A DNA stretch of 64,000 nucleotides from Artemia franciscana (lineage: Eukaryota > Arthropoda > Branchiopoda > Anostraca > Artemiidae). The notes beneath the pieces were generated by a model that was given only the letters and a program-made list of their open reading frames with translations, was not told the DNA's origin and ran no database searches. The position numbers were made by a program, and so were the translations under genes. Positions 36,705 to 50,861 of this stretch are shown in pieces. How positions within the stretch are numbered: position 1 is the stretch's first letter; every line of letters begins with the position of its first letter. The stretch lies in the NCBI RefSeq assembly GCF_032884065.1, contig NW_027062689.1:310001-374000 (forward strand), written 5' to 3'.

Positions 36705-36716
36705 AGTAAACAACAC
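36692..36716. other. Array junction 1 (B endonuclease to A endonuclease)
   Basis: gacagggggaact from element B is followed directly by agtaaacaacacatatc from element A. The parental flanks are gacagggggaactgggactt (63,082 on) and ggggcggatagtaaacaaca (23,512 on). Only the single t before agtaaac is shared, so microhomology is at most 1 bp. Confidence 0.93.
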
Positions 36717-37383
36717 ATATCACCAGTGATGCCACTTCCTTGGGAAGCTTCTTAGGCCTGCACCACAACCATAATGCTTCAAAACCATGCTTATTTGGTA
36801 TATTACTAAAAGTGAGAACTCGATTTCTTATAGACGATCGACAAATAATACCAACACCACCACCATGTGTTACTGAAATATCATTGGGTGTCACTCTAGG
36901 TTTGAAATAGGTATCATATCCTTCAAATGCTACAACATCTTCAGTCGCGGACCATGATTCACAGATACAAGCAATATCAACCAGTTTATTCTTCAAGCAA
37001 AGTTCAACCTCTTCTAATTTGTTCATAAGTGACCGGACATTTGATAATAGTATTTTCGGAAATATATAGGGATGAAAGGGGGGCTTTACACTGCAGTCTC
37101 GAATCTCCTTGCCAACACATTGAATCGGTTCCAAGTTGGGATACTCGGAAGACATGGTTTGAGGGGTGGGTGAATCTTTGATTTCTTTGAAATTCCAAAT
37201 TGGTTGGTTGTTAGTACTGGATATATTGTCGGAAGGCTGGCAGATGTTGGTTCTTACCAGTTTCTCCAAGTTTTCACGAGGAGTGGCTGGTATGAGGGGG
37301 GAGGGATCTGCATTGGCTGATTTAAGACAGGTGGTTTGAGCTTCAAACTCATAAGTGGGACTGTAAACTGTTGTCTTTGGCAA
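36703..37383 (-). pseudogene. Element A endonuclease start, truncated by junction (copy 2)
   Basis: 226 codons, near-identical to the first part of the 24,199-23,177 gene. It runs through NVRSL, CESW and GGGVGI and ends at VICVVY, where the junction creates an immediate TAG. Compared with copy 1, HGFAVL reads HGFEAL. The catalytic GDFN and SDH boxes are lost. Confidence 0.9.
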
Positions 37384-37668
37384 CCATGTTTTAACAGAGG
37401 TGGGATTTTTCGCTCCCCGTTTTTTGAACTTCGCAAATCAGTATTGGAACGTAGCTTTTTCCTTCTGTGGGAAGTGAGATGCACATTAGGACAACAGTTC
37501 TTGAAACAAAGGCCATGAGCAAATTTTTTACACAGAGATCTGTGAGGCAGAATACATCTCTTGAACATAACATATACCCTTTCCTTACCTGGCTTATAGG
37601 GGAATTTCAGGGACCCTTGGCTCCGTCAAAGGATGGCCTACTCAGTGATTGACCTTCTTGTCTCCTTT

Positions 37669-39669
37669 TAGAGACTATCAGTTTTCTCTGTCTCTATTCT
37701 TTTCTTCTCTGAGAACTAATCAATGAGCTTGACTCTCTACCAGATTAAATAAAAAAACAAGTTTTTTTAACTGAAAGTAAGGAGCGACATTAAAACTTAA
37801 AACGAACAGAAATTACCCCGTATATGAAAGGGGCTGCTCTCTCTTCAACGCTTGCTCTTTGCACTAAAGTTTGACTCTTTCTCTCAACTCTACTTTTTAA
37901 AACAGTAAAAGCTTTAGAGACTATCAGTTTTCTCTGTCTTTATTCTTTTCTTCTCTCAGAACTAATCAATGAGCTTGACTCTCTACCAGATTAAATAAAA
38001 CAACAAGTTTTTTTAATTGAAAATAAGGAGCGACATTAAAACTTAAAACGAACAGAAATTACCCCGTATATGAAAGGGGCTGCTCCCTCTTCAACGCTTG
38101 CTCTTTGCACTAAAGTTTGACTCTTTCTCTCAACTCTACTTTTTAAAACAGTAAAAACTTTAACGTAAAGAGCAGGGCTTTGAAGAAGGAGCAGCCCCTT
38201 TCATATATGGGGTAATTTCTGTTCGTTTTAAGTTTTAATGTCGCTCCTAACTTTCAGTTAAAAAAACTTGTTTTTTTTTATTTAATCTCTGAACGTTTTT
38301 TAGTTAATCCATGTTTTGATTTCGGCTCTCCGCAGATAATAATTAACGCGAAATTTGCATATTTATTTATTTGGCTAAATGGCTTTCCCATAGTTTTGAT
38401 CGAATGATTTTGCGAAAAAAGGAGGGGAAGGAGGCCCAGTTGCTCTCCAATTTTTTGGGTACTTAAAAAGGCAACTATAACTTTTAGTTTTTACGAACGT
38501 TTTCATTAGTAAAAGATATACGTAACTTACGAATTAGCTTACGTAACAAACTTCTATGTTCGTATGTTTTTATTTCGTATATAAGAAGGTTCGTCCACTC
38601 GTCAATACCTCGTCAATAACTCTTTGCATTAAAGCTTAAATTTTGTCCCCTGAATCACAAAGGCCGTAGAATAAATAGTTGAAATTATGAAAAATCCTTT
38701 TGCGTAAAGAGTTAGGTATTAGGAAGAGGTGAACCCCTTCTATGTGTAATATTTTCTGTTTGTTCTAAGTTTTAATACTACTCCATACTTCCAGTTGAAA
38801 AAAACTTTTTCATATTTATTTTCTCATTATTTTTCTTAATAATGCTAGAAAATTTATGGAAATCTTCTCCCCCCATGACAAATTCCTCCATGAAAAATTT
38901 CCCCCACATAGCCCCCTCTTCTCAAACCCCCCTCCCAACCAAAAAATCCCCTTGAAAACGTCTCTACATTTCCCAACAACCATTAATATATGCAAACACT
39001 GGTCAAAATTTGCAACTTGCAGCCCCTCCCACGGGGACTATGGGGGAGTAAGTCGTCCCCAAAGACATAGTTATAAGGTTTTTCGACTATGTTGAATAAA
39101 ATGGCTATCTCAGAATTTTGATTTGACTAATTTGGGAAAAAAATGAGCATGGGAGAGAGCCTAGGTGTCCTCCGATTTTTTTTGGTCACTTAAAAAGGGC
39201 ACTAGAACTTTTCATTTCTGTTCGAATGAGCCCTCTCGCAAAATTCTAGAACCACTGCGTCGATACGATCACCCCTGGGAAAAAGAAAAAAAAAACAAAA
39301 AAACAAATAAACACGCATCCGTGATTTGTCTTCTGGTTAAAAATTCAAAATTCCACATTTTTGCAGATAGGATCTTGGAACTTGTACAGTAGGGTTCTCT
39401 ACCACGCTGAATCTGATGGTATGATTTTCATTAAGATTCTATGACTTTTAGGGGGTGTTTAACCCTATTTTCTAAAATAGGCCAGATTTTCTCAGGCTCG
39501 TAACTTTTGATGGGTAAGACTAAACTTGATGAAACTTATATATTTAAAATCAGCATTAAAATGCAATTCTTTTGATGTAATTATTGGTATCAAAATTCCG
39601 TTTTTTAGAGTTTTGGTTACTATTGAGCCGGGTCGCTCCTTACTACAGTTCGTTACCACGAACTGTTTG
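37669..39669 (-). repeat. 246-bp duplication plus composite F (copy 2)
   Basis: Equivalent of 24,485-26,484: tandem unit at 37,669-38,161 and composite body to the terminal palindrome at 39,669. A few private substitutions (for example tgttttgatttcgg near 38,313, where copies 1 and 3 have tgtttttatttcgg). Confidence 0.85.
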
Positions 39670-40747
39670 ATATTTGTAAATATTTATTAAGTAATAATAT
39701 GAATAATATTTATTAAGTAATTAAGTAATAATAATATCTGATATAGCTTGAACCAGAACACTGCTTGCCTGCATTGCTTGCAAGTACGTTCAAATGTAAT
39801 ATTTATCATGCCCATACATTCCTGTGTGGAAAGGTATTTAAGATAGTTTATAAGGAAAGGGACGTCTAGGACTTTCCAGTCTTAAGTTTTTTTTAGCATA
39901 ATCATAGGTCAATAGAAGAGATTGCCTAAAGATGACCAGTTGTAGATGACCAGGTTGTACTCTTTCTTACATCCGGGTCAGAATCTTGATCTTAACTTGA
40001 GGACCCATTCACATTGCTCCTTTAAAGTAATGATCTATTCTTTGTTTATTTATTTATTTCATCACTTCTTTACATGTCTTTTATCTCTAATCGATTAGTG
40101 TCATTTTTCTTTTCTAGGTTAAGAGGTAGCTGACCAGTAAATTTCGCAGTAAAAAACCGTGTAAGCCTGTACACTGTTGCCGTCTTTTTGTGTGATAGCA
40201 TTAATTTTCACAGAAAAAGACGTTGCAACAGACCAGGCTTCTTGTAATTTTTTATGTTAAAATAAAAATCAAGGGCTTTCAACGTTAAATTCGCTTCATT
40301 CTCTGTAGAAATCTTGTTCATGCCTTTTTTTTTTCTCCTTCTATTTCACATTTTAAAAGAAACGGAGCCCTTAACATTTTGGAAAGCATTTCTTAGGTTT
40401 TTAATAAAATCAAAGATTATTGTTTTTTTGGGAGGGGGGGGGGGCATTATAAATGGATAGAGATGTATTTTTTCCGAAGTGTTCTCGTTGTATTTTCGCC
40501 ATATTGTTTTCTGCTGAATATATGTACTAGGACTCGTAGTTTTAGTATTTCCATACTAAGCTTTCGTAGTGGTAAAAGCAAGGAAAAATTTCTGTTCGTT
40601 TTAAGTGTTAATGCTGCTTTTTACTTTCAGTTGAAAAACTTGTTAACTGACGTTCTTCAAATTATCCCAGAAGATCCCTTTCCCTCGCCTCCCTCGTGTA
40701 AGATTTCGTTTGAATTTGTTTTTCATTTGAAAATTTGGTCGGATATC

Positions 40748-41593
40748 TAGGAGGAAGCATATCCTCTAGCATGTTCTCTTTGCCATATTACAGAGAGTTG
40801 TGTTCAAGTTGAAGACTGGCGCAGCCCACTCCTTCAAATCACGAAAGAAGTGTGTCAAGAATGTTCAGAAGCCCCAGAGTTCTTCAATGCTATAACGGAC
40901 CACTTCATGACAAAGACAACTTCATGGCTAGAGTTTGGAGATTGCGTCATATCAGACGCTGATTTTGCCAATGACCTGGCCATCCTAGTAGACTCCATGG
41001 ATCAGCTGCTGTAAGAGCTTCGAATCATATGTGAAGAGGCTGCATATGTAGGATTGCAGATAAACCGCGATAAAACAAAAATTATGGCCTTAGATCTATC
41101 TTCTCCTCCTGTCATTTTTGCAGTTAGTCTAGACAGAACAACTAGTATTGAAGTTGTCCAAAGGCTCACCAACCTGGGCTGTGCAGTTTCTTCAGATTGC
41201 TCGCTTCTTCCTGAGCTGCAAGCAAGGATATCCAAAGTATCTTCTGCCTTGGGCAGGATGAGCCGTCACTTTTGGCGAAAACCAAACGTAAGTTGTTCGA
41301 CTAAACTGCAGATTTTCAACACCCTCGTCGTCCTTTACGAAGGAGAGAAATGGCATGCATCACCGGCTACCCTATAGGATATCCATGAGTTCCAATCGAA
41401 GTGTCGGAGAAGGATCAAAGGTCAATGGTGGTTGGATTTTATGAGTTCCCTGCCGCAGCTTTCAAGCAGTCTTGGTTTTCTGCCCGAGAAACCGAGCAAC
41501 TCTTACGATGATTTGGACCTAATTCGAATGCCCCCGCACTCTCTCGCAAAGACGTTCTTTGACTTTAGCCCTATGAAGGCTGGTTTGAAGTGA
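40748..41593 (+). pseudogene. RTE-like RT fragment D (copy 2)
   Basis: Same frame, FAND catalytic change and two in-frame stops as copy 1, so these defects predate the array. Only scattered substitutions differ. Confidence 0.82.
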
Positions 41594-42156
41594 CCCAGCT
41601 GTCGGACCGAAGGTCTGACAGCCGGTCTGAGCTCCTGGCGATGGCAAATATCATACTAACTGAAGTACAAACGCTCACACTGGATCAAAGTGGATGGAGG
41701 AGGCAGACGTCACTCTCTATGAAGAGCAGTGCCGGGAAGGAGACCTAAGTCAAGCAAGTCAAGTCTTGGGGGTAAAATGGGTGTGTGTTGTAAAGCCAGA
41801 TCATTGAGGGTGAGATGGATGACCTCTATTATCACCAAAGGTTAGGAGGTTAATAGATTTTCAAGCAATGGGCAGTATCTTGGTAGCGAGGCTGCCTCAG
41901 CCAGTTAGAAGGAGGAGTGACCTAATAAGCTTTTGAGAGAAAGGAGTATGTTAAATATCGATTATATTTATTCGGCTCTAAGCACAAAAACGGGACCAAA
42001 CTTGACTCAAAAGTTTACAAGTGAAATTATCAACAAGTAATTAGCACATAAGATAATAATCAAGACATACAATCCTTATTATATCAAAAAAAGTCAAAAT
42101 CCAGTTTTGACAAAAAAAAGCTTAAAGATCAAGACCAACCACTTATCTAAAAACAG

Positions 42157-42277
<121 letters not shown>

Positions 42278-42715
42278 TTTATACCATAGCCACACTTCCT
42301 GTTTTGTATGAGGGAAGCGGTTATTCTAAAACTCAATTTCTCAATAAAATCGTTATATCCAAACGTTTTCAAGCTATGCAATTTGTTTTATTAAAATCAA
42401 TTCCCGACTCTTGATTTGATCAGCTTTATTACACGTGGGAGGGAGGATTTGTTTTATTAAAATCAATTTCCGACTCTTGATTTGGTCAGTTTTACTACAC
42501 GTGGGAGGGACGCTTGAATACATGGCCAGGCCCCACCGATAAGGCCTCGTAGAATAAGGTTATTAATAGTGAAAAATGTTTCCCTTCTGCCCTATCTTGT
42601 CTCCAGCGAGCTAATTTTTTGATCATTATAAGCGTGTGTTCAGTGTATTTAATAGTTTTCTTCAGTATTTTTATTAAAAGCTGCTTAAACCGCTATTACC
42701 ATACTATCTCCTGCA

Positions 42716-43101
42716 GGCTCCCGTCCAGCCTGTAACAATATCTGAATTTTATCGGGCTTTAAGAAAATTTAAGCGTTCAAATAGCCTTGATGATGACGGC
42801 CTTTCCTACCGATTTTTTGCTTATGATTGTCTTGCTCTACTTAACCATTTACAAATATTTTTCCAGTCTTTCTTAGCACAGTCGTTTGTTCCTGATAGTT
42901 TAGTTTATGGCCGTGTAACGTCTATTCAAAAGCGAGGTTGATTCCGCGTCATGTGTAAATTATCGTCCCATTAAAGTATCGTGTTTTTTAAGCAAGTTGC
43001 TTGAACATTTTTTACTACCATAAATTGAGTCAAAGTGTGAATTTACGCCTTTTCAGTTTGGTTTTCGGAAAAATTTCGGTTGCTCCCATGCACATATATG
43101 G
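42716..43101 (+). pseudogene. Non-LTR RT fragment E (copy 2)
   Basis: Equivalent of the copy 1 fragment with the same frameshift and stop. Substitutions include C to T near 42,831 shared with copy 3. Confidence 0.75.
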
Positions 43102-44943
43102 CTGAAGAGCCTTCAGCCATAAATGACATTTTGAGGTTATTAATATTAATACAACTGCTTCAAAAAAAGATGCACTGACCTCAAACTCCAAAGGTATCCT
43201 TCGGCTTATCGATAATTTCTATCTTAGTGCCACTGATTCACACTTGATGGCTGTAAAAGAGCAAATAAACTTAAAGACAGTCTTATTAACATTAGTTTTA
43301 AATTTCTGCATATCCCCAGGTATCAAGATTATCCCCCTAAATATCCCCCAGATTAGAATAAAAACTCCCTCAAAAATTAAAATGCACTGTCCCTCCATAT
43401 TTATTTCCAAGGTCAATATTATTCTTAATTATAGATTCCCAAGGAGCTCTCTGATTTTGAGAAAAAAGAAGTTTACTTGGCATAAACGAGCTTATTCATA
43501 TTTTAGATTTTGCAACTCGACTCCTAAACTCCTTAGCCAATTCATTTTTTGATGTCAATGCATCCAGTAAGAAGTAGTAAACTTAAGGAAATGCTTCAAT
43601 AGTGCAAACCTCCACCTTACGTCAAAACCAATGACAAACCGATATGTTCTGAGCAAGATAAGAACAACTTTGCCTCAGTTGGATTTTCCATTTGGCCATC
43701 GTCGGTTAGTTTGGCCTATAAAATGACACAACTATAAGTTTCATTCAATAGTTAGCTCTCACGGATGGGGATAACTTTAAAGGAGCGACGGGAAACCGTT
43801 CACACTTATGGAAAAGTGTTTGAACGCACCAGACGTCATGAAGGGAAGCACAAATTTCAAATTAATTTCGCATGAATGATTCAGACTAAGAAGCTTTAAC
43901 CTTGGTAGCATTTTCAGTAGTTTTAGCTAGCTCTAGTTTAATAGAATTTGAGGAATTAGTTAATCCAGGAAAAAAACGAAGATGATATATCCGACCATGA
44001 CTTTCTTTTCATTATTTCCCATTACGGGAAATTTCCTACCATGTTTCGGGTTTTTTCTTTGTATTCTTATATTCTTTGCGACAAGTGTCAAATAAATATG
44101 TAAAATTCTCCACCATAGCTATAAGATTATGGGTCTGCGGATGATTTATTCTCGATATGGTTCAACTTTTAAATATTTCGCCTTGGACTTTCCATGAAAC
44201 CCATTATGTTCCAAAGGTAAAAGTTGAAAAAAAAATCCAGCACAAAGATTTGACGGGAAAATGATTAATCCTGAGAGGAATTCCTTTGAGGAATAATGGG
44301 AATCCCATCCGTGTGAACTAACTATAAGGGTTTTGAAGGATTTGAATATTCAGTCGTAGAAGACAGAGGAAGAAAAGATTTTAAAGCTCAATTTAAAAAT
44401 GTATCTAAATGTTAGAAAATACTTGTTTTTAAAATTTATTATTTGAAGATAACGAAAGTTTGAAACTTATATAGCCATAGTAAGTGCTTTCTACTTATGC
44501 TTATTGAAATTTTTAACAAAATGAAAGTTGCCAAGGTCTAAAACTGCACTTGGGGTAGGCTTGGTAATGCTAGCCTAGACATTCAGATTAAGCATCTGTG
44601 TTTCCCTCAGCTCTGCTGAACCTTGGAAATCTCATATATACTAGTCCTAGGCTATCATATAAAGCTGAAATAGCTTTCAAAGCAAGCCTTTTGTCTTTAT
44701 AATAGGGGAGTCTAGACCTAGCCTATGTCCTCTGGAGTAAAGATGGTACATTTTTCGGTTAACTTGTTAATGAGATATTTAAGAAATAAACATACCTTTA
44801 GAGTCAGAATTTCCATTCTTAACTCAAATATTGAATTTGCAAGTAAAGTGATTAGCCTATTTTATTTGGAATGATCAAAGCCTAGGAAAAGATGTCAAGT
44901 GATATGTTTACTTTATTCATAGGCCACATCAGTAATATAAACA

Positions 44944-45575
44944 GTAAAATTCTAGTTAATTGACTTCTTGCTTTCTCAGAAAGGGTTTAGGTTAGGAAAA
45001 TGAAACTTTCAGGGATGAATCTACAGACTAAAGTATGGCCTGGGAAGGTATTTTGAAGCAACTAGCCTAACTCCACTCCTTCTCCCTCTAGAGGGCCCTG
45101 ACTTTTCATGACCTTTAAAAATATGTGTGTTATAAAGGTGAAACCTTGAAAGATATATCTTCTACTTTATTGAAGTACAACACAATTGTTTTCATCTTCA
45201 TAACTTTGCTCAATTCCATTTAATAAGGTTTTAAAGATATGCAAATACATCTCCTAAATTAAAAAAAAAATACTGATATGGCTCAAAATTCTACACAAAT
45301 AACAGAAATTACATTTCAGAACTAAAGGCAGAGAAAAAGCAACTAGTAACTGAAAATTAAGGTAAAATGTTGTTTTGTCAAAATTTTAATAGGCATGACC
45401 TCTAATGTAGGCAAATTTCAGGGCCCTCTAGAGGGAGAAGGAGCAGAGGTGGGTACTTTAAAATACCTTCCCAGGACATACTATAGCCTATATACCCATC
45501 CCTGAAAGTTTCATTTTCCTAACCTAAACCCCTTCCGAGATAGCAAGAAGTCAATTAGCCTAACTAGAATTTTAC
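44944..45575. repeat. 0.63-kb inverted repeat (copy 2)
   Basis: Arms 44,944-45,101 and 45,419-45,575, spacer about 317 bp. Arms are no more alike within this copy than in copy 1, so no recent arm homogenisation is apparent. Confidence 0.85.
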
Positions 45576-45675
45576 CATATAAAAAATTAGAAATTTATAA
45601 TTACATTCATTTGTGTAAGAAATAAACTTTCCTCCCACCTGCCTAATATTTAAATAGGCTATAGCCTGCCCTAAA

Positions 45676-47392
45676 TTGTTCTTAGGCTCTGTACTGAATT
45701 CTCCTGCAGACTTTGATTTTCTAGTGCCAAAACTTTCAGAACTAAAAGTGCTACTTTATGAAAAGGATGTAGATGTTTTCTGTGTTTGTGAGGTGTGTCC
45801 TAAGAACTTGTTGACCAAATTAGATGATGCACATATTCAAATCCCTGGATACTTACTCCTGAGCAACCTAGATAGTAACCTGTGTCAAAGAGGAGTGTCT
45901 ATCTACACTATGCTTGGGATTAAGGTAGATAAAATTGATTTTTCTATTTCTCAACCTATTAATGCTTGGGCAGAACATGTATTAATTAGACTTCTGATTG
46001 GATTCAAAACTGTGAATATTGGTGTGCTTTACTGCAGCCCATCAGCTCTAAACCAACTAGTATCTCACCAAGCTGTTTCTAACCTTTTACAGATGTTTTG
46101 CAATTTCAATTCATCACTTGTGCTTTATGGTGATTTTGATATGCCAGAAGTTGGTTGGTTTGAAGGTATTGGGTACTCTCCCCCCTAATAACCCTTCCTA
46201 CACAACCACCCAAACCTTTGCTGACAACTTCCTAACTCAGATAATAATGCAGCCCTCTAGATTTGGACATTTGTAACAACCATTGTTACTAGATCTCCTT
46301 ATTACAAATGATCATGAGAGGATTACTTCCACTTGTTACCTTCCAGCTATTGGTGCAAGTGACCACATATGCATAATTAATGACGTTAATATTAACCATA
46401 GTCATGATGGTAAACATACGAGAACTTTTACCAATTGCACTTTGATCCATGAAGAACTAGCTAACATAAATTGGGATGAGGAATTATCAGATGAGACAGA
46501 CATTGAATCTAGTTGGAATTGCCTTAAGTCTACTTTGCTAGGTGCATGTAGGAAGCATACAAAGGTTTATTGGTCAGATAAACCAAAGACTCTTCCATAC
46601 CTTCCCAGGAATATTAAGAAAATTATCAGAAAGAAAAATAGAGCATGGAATAAATATCTAAAATGCAAATGTGTCAACCATCACAGCAAATACACTATGC
46701 TCCAAAACAAGCTGAGAAACATGACAAGAAAAGTTATCTCAGACCATGAAGAATCTATCACAAATGACTCAAAGAAAAACCCCCAAAAATTCTGGCATTA
46801 TGTTACAGCCAACAACCCTTCCTGTCAACACACCAACAGGCTAAAAAAATCAGATGGCTCCAGTACTACCAACCCAAAAGAAATTGCTGATTGCATGAAT
46901 GCCAGCTTTTACACAAACTTCACCTCTAAGCCACCTGGTATTACACTCCCAACCATGCCTCCTGTAATAATTACTCAAGAAGATGTATTTAAAATACTAA
47001 GAAATTTAAACTCCAACAAAGCTGCTGGACCTGATAACCTTCACCCCTGGCTTTTGATAGAATCTAATTCTCACATTTCCCTCCCCCTTGTCAGAATATT
47101 CAACATGTCCCTGGCCAAAAAGTCAGTACCAAATGACTGGAGAACAGCAAATATTATACCAATTTTTAAGAAAGGTGACAAGGATAGCCCAGGAAATTAT
47201 CAACCAGTAAGCCTAACCTCAGCCATTTGCAAGATCATGGAAGGTATGATTAACCATGCTCTAATAAACTATTTAGAAGAAAATACTCTTATTAGCAATA
47301 GACAACATGGATTTTGTAGGGGCAGGTCAATTGACAGCAACTTTATTCAGTCATATGGTCATTACCTTAAATTGTATTGTCCAGCAAAATAA
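45676..47392 (+). pseudogene. Element G endonuclease and RT fingers (copy 2)
   Basis: Equivalent of 32,483-34,199 with the same C-run frameshift, TAA and 3' truncation. Private changes: GDFD for GDFN in the active-site box, VGWFEG for VGCFEG, and SDKPKTL for SDKLKTL. Shared with copy 3: NPQKF and IADCMN. Confidence 0.85.
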
Positions 47393-47397
47393 GGATT

Positions 47398-49897
47398 AAA
47401 TCCTGTAGAATTGCTGGTTAGTGATGATGATGGTTAGACATCACAACGGCATCCCACTCAGTTTGCCATGGCTTTGATGACCATTCTCCATCAACAGCTC
47501 TTTTAAAGGCAGCTGTGCTGGGGGTAGTGACTGCTTTTTTGGTGAGAGAATTCTACAAACTCACTATTCTATAAGTGAAGAAGTTATTGCATAGTCTAGT
47601 GGCAGCTCTCTTCTGATACAGTTTCCAACTATGCCCCCTAGTTCTAGCAGACTGGTTCTTATGCGTCATGATAATATCACCCCTTTTATGTCTGTAGACA
47701 AGAGTGGGGAGTTTCAGCCTCTTCAGACGGGATGAGTAGTTTAAATATTAACATCCCTCAATTGCTTTTGTAGCCCATCTCTGAACTGTTTCTAACTTCT
47801 GCTGGTCACCTTTGTTGAGGGGGCTAGCAACACACATGCCAAACTCCAAATTAGGCCTGACCAATGCCTTATATAATTTAGTCATCACCATAGGTGACCT
47901 GCTAGTGATTGTTCTTTTTATAATGCCCAGGGTTTGGAGTGCTTCGGCTACGGCTGTCTGTGTGTGTATAGTGAATTTTAATTCAATATCAACTATGACA
48001 CCCAAGTCTCTCTCCACTTCAGATGACATAATAGTCTGCCTTGATCCATCCATCCCTAACATATGATAAGGGCATTTCTAATTTTTCTTTCCAAAGTGGA
48101 TTGTTCAACATTTGTTTACATTGAATTCAAGCCTCCACAAAGTTGCCCAATGGGAAAGTGCCCACAGGTCATTCTGCGTAGAGGCTCTCTTATCGGGTGT
48201 ATCGACAGTTCCAATGAGTTTGGAGTCATCAGCATAAAGACTTATTTTATTTTTGACTGTGGTTGGTTCATCATTAATATAAATGTTGAATAAAGTTGGT
48301 CCCAAGATGGTTCCCTGGGGCACTCCACTTAATACTTCCACCTCTTCTGAAAAGAATACCTGTCCATTTTTTCCAAATATTTTCACCCTTTGCTTTCTCC
48401 CGGAAAGAAACTGGAACACCCACTCTACGATTTCATTATGTATTCCAATTGCAAATAACTTGCTCCTTAGTCGACAGTGACATACTTTATCAAAGGCTTT
48501 TGCAAAATCCAATAGAATTAAGTTGACAGGGATTGCTTGATCTAGATGCTCAGTAACATAATCATATGTATCAATCAAATTAGTTTCAACCAAGCATCCA
48601 TGTCTAAAGCCATGCTGACTATCATTGAGCAGCTCATTGGTGGCCAGGTGTTCGACAATGTGAGTATTCACGATTCCTTCTAAGATTTTACCAGCTACAG
48701 ATGTAAGACTAATGGGTTGATAATTGGAAACGTTATTGCGGCTACCTCCTTTGTGTACAGGTGTAATGTTTGCATCTTGCCAGTCTTGAGGAATCTGCTT
48801 AGTATCAAGAGACTTCTGAAGCATGTTTGTAAGGGGAAGGGCAATTTCCGCATGAGCTTCATTCAATACTCTTGGGTGAACTTCATCAGGGCCAATTGAT
48901 TTGTTAGGATTAAGCAGCTTCAGCCGCCTCTCCACATCAGAGGCAACCACAGTTATCTTTTGCATAGGTTCCCCAATAGAATATTCTGGTGCTTCTGGTA
49001 AGGGGGCATTGTCAGGAGGCGTGAACACTGACTTAAATTGTCTACTTGATTCAGCTGCTATATTATTTGGGGTACTAACTATATTGCCATTCACAAGTAG
49101 TTTTGTAACTGAATGTCTCCCCGGATTCCAAGCCGAAGGATACTTCCAAAATCTCTTAGGATTAGATTTGAATCCAATGCCAATCCTTCTTCATATTCTG
49201 TTGTAAGCTTTCTCGTGAGATACCTAACTTTATTCCGGGTATGTTTAAATTTTTCATAATTTTCATGGGAGGGGCTACTTTTATATTTGCTCCAATACTT
49301 CTTCTTTTTCCGTACAGCTTGCTTGACATCACGGGTGATCAATGGTAGGGTTTTGGGTCTTCTTTTCCAGGAAATTACTGTATGTTTTTCTGTTGCTTTA
49401 ATTAAAACCCTTTTCATTTCAAGCCAAGCCTCCTCCATATTCTTATCATCAATGAATGACCAATCCTGGTTTGCTAACTCATGTCTGACCTGGTTGTAAT
49501 TTGTGTATATATGCTTAATCCAATTATCCTTCTGTGGGTACAACCTAAGCCTACAAATAATTGCAACATGGTCACTCGCTCCAAATGGTGGTTCCAAGTC
49601 AACACTAATGAGGATCTCATGGTCATTAATAAACAAAAGGTCTATTAGGGTTGGGTTCTGCCCACTTCTATACCTGGTCGGAAAATCAATTGCTTGGTAT
49701 AGAGAATGTTCATGAAGGCAGTCCAAAAGTGGGCAATTTGAGTTTTCAACCCCTTCTGCAACAGCAAACCCCTAAATCCAGTGTAATTCTGGTAAATTAA
49801 AATCTCCCACAATAAGAACATTCTTATAACAATGCTTCATAACATTATTAATAGAATAAGCAATTGCTAGAAGGGAACTTGTCTGACAGGGGGAACT
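47398..49897 (-). pseudogene. Element B, ORF2 (copy 2)
   Basis: Open parts 49,726-49,091, 49,094-48,105 and 48,062-47,748. It carries the same one-base deletion (gatttg for gattttg, near 49,165) and the same neighbouring substitutions as copy 1, in contrast to the rest of the copy, which resembles copy 3. Truncated by the second junction at 49,897. Confidence 0.88.
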
Positions 49898-49909
49898 AGT
49901 AAACAACAC
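49885..49909. other. Array junction 2, identical to junction 1
   Basis: Same gacagggggaact/agtaaacaac sequence as at 36,692. Identity of both junctions means the second extra copy arose by recombination between existing copies rather than by an independent break. Confidence 0.93.
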
Positions 49910-50576
49910 ATATCACCAGTGATGCCACTTCCTTGGGAAGCTTCTTAGGCCTGCACCACAACCATAATGCTTCAAAACCATGCTTATTTGGTATATTACT
50001 AAAAGTGAGAACTCGATTTCTTATAGACGATCGACAAATAATACCAACACCACCACCATGTGTTACTGAAATATCATTGGGTGTCACTCTAGGTTTGAAA
50101 TAGGTATCATATCCTTCAAATGCTACAACATCTTCAGTCGCGGACCATGATTCACAGATACAAGCAATATCAACCAGTTTATTCTTCAAGCAAAGTTCAA
50201 CCTCTTCTAATTTGTTCATAAGTGACCGGACATTTGATAATAGTATTTTCGGAAATATATAGGGATGAAAGGGGGGCTTTACACTGCAGTCTCGAATCTC
50301 CTTGCCAACACATTGAATCGGTTCCAAGTTGGGATACTCGGATGACATGGTTTGAGGGGTGGGTGAATCTTTGATTTCTTTGAAATTCCAAATTGGTTGG
50401 TTGTTAGTACTGGATATATTGTCGGAAGGCTGGCAGATGTTGGTTCTTACCAGTTTCTCCAAGTTTTCACGAGGAGTGGCTGGTATGAGGGGGGAGGGAT
50501 CTGCATTGGCTGATTTAAGACAGGTGGTTTGAGCTTCAAACTCATAAGTGGGACTGTAAACTGTTGTCTTTGGCAA
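49896..50576 (-). pseudogene. Element A endonuclease start, truncated by junction (copy 3)
   Basis: Same truncation after VICVVY, same TAG created at the junction, and the HGFEAL variant shared with copy 2. Confidence 0.9.
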
Positions 50577-50861
50577 CCATGTTTTAACAGAGGTGGGATT
50601 TTTCGCTCCCCGTTTTTTGAACTTCGCAAATCAGTATTGGAACGTAGCTTTTTCCTTCTGTGGGAAGTGAGATGCACATTAGGACAACAGTTCTTGAAAC
50701 AAAGGCCATGAGCAAATTTTTTACACAGAGATCTGTGAGGCAGAATACATCTCTTGAACATAACATATACCCTTTCCTTACCTGGCTTATAGGGGAATTT
50801 CAGGGACCCTTGGCTCCGTCAAAGGATGGCCTACTCAGTGATTGACCTTCTTGTCTCCTTT

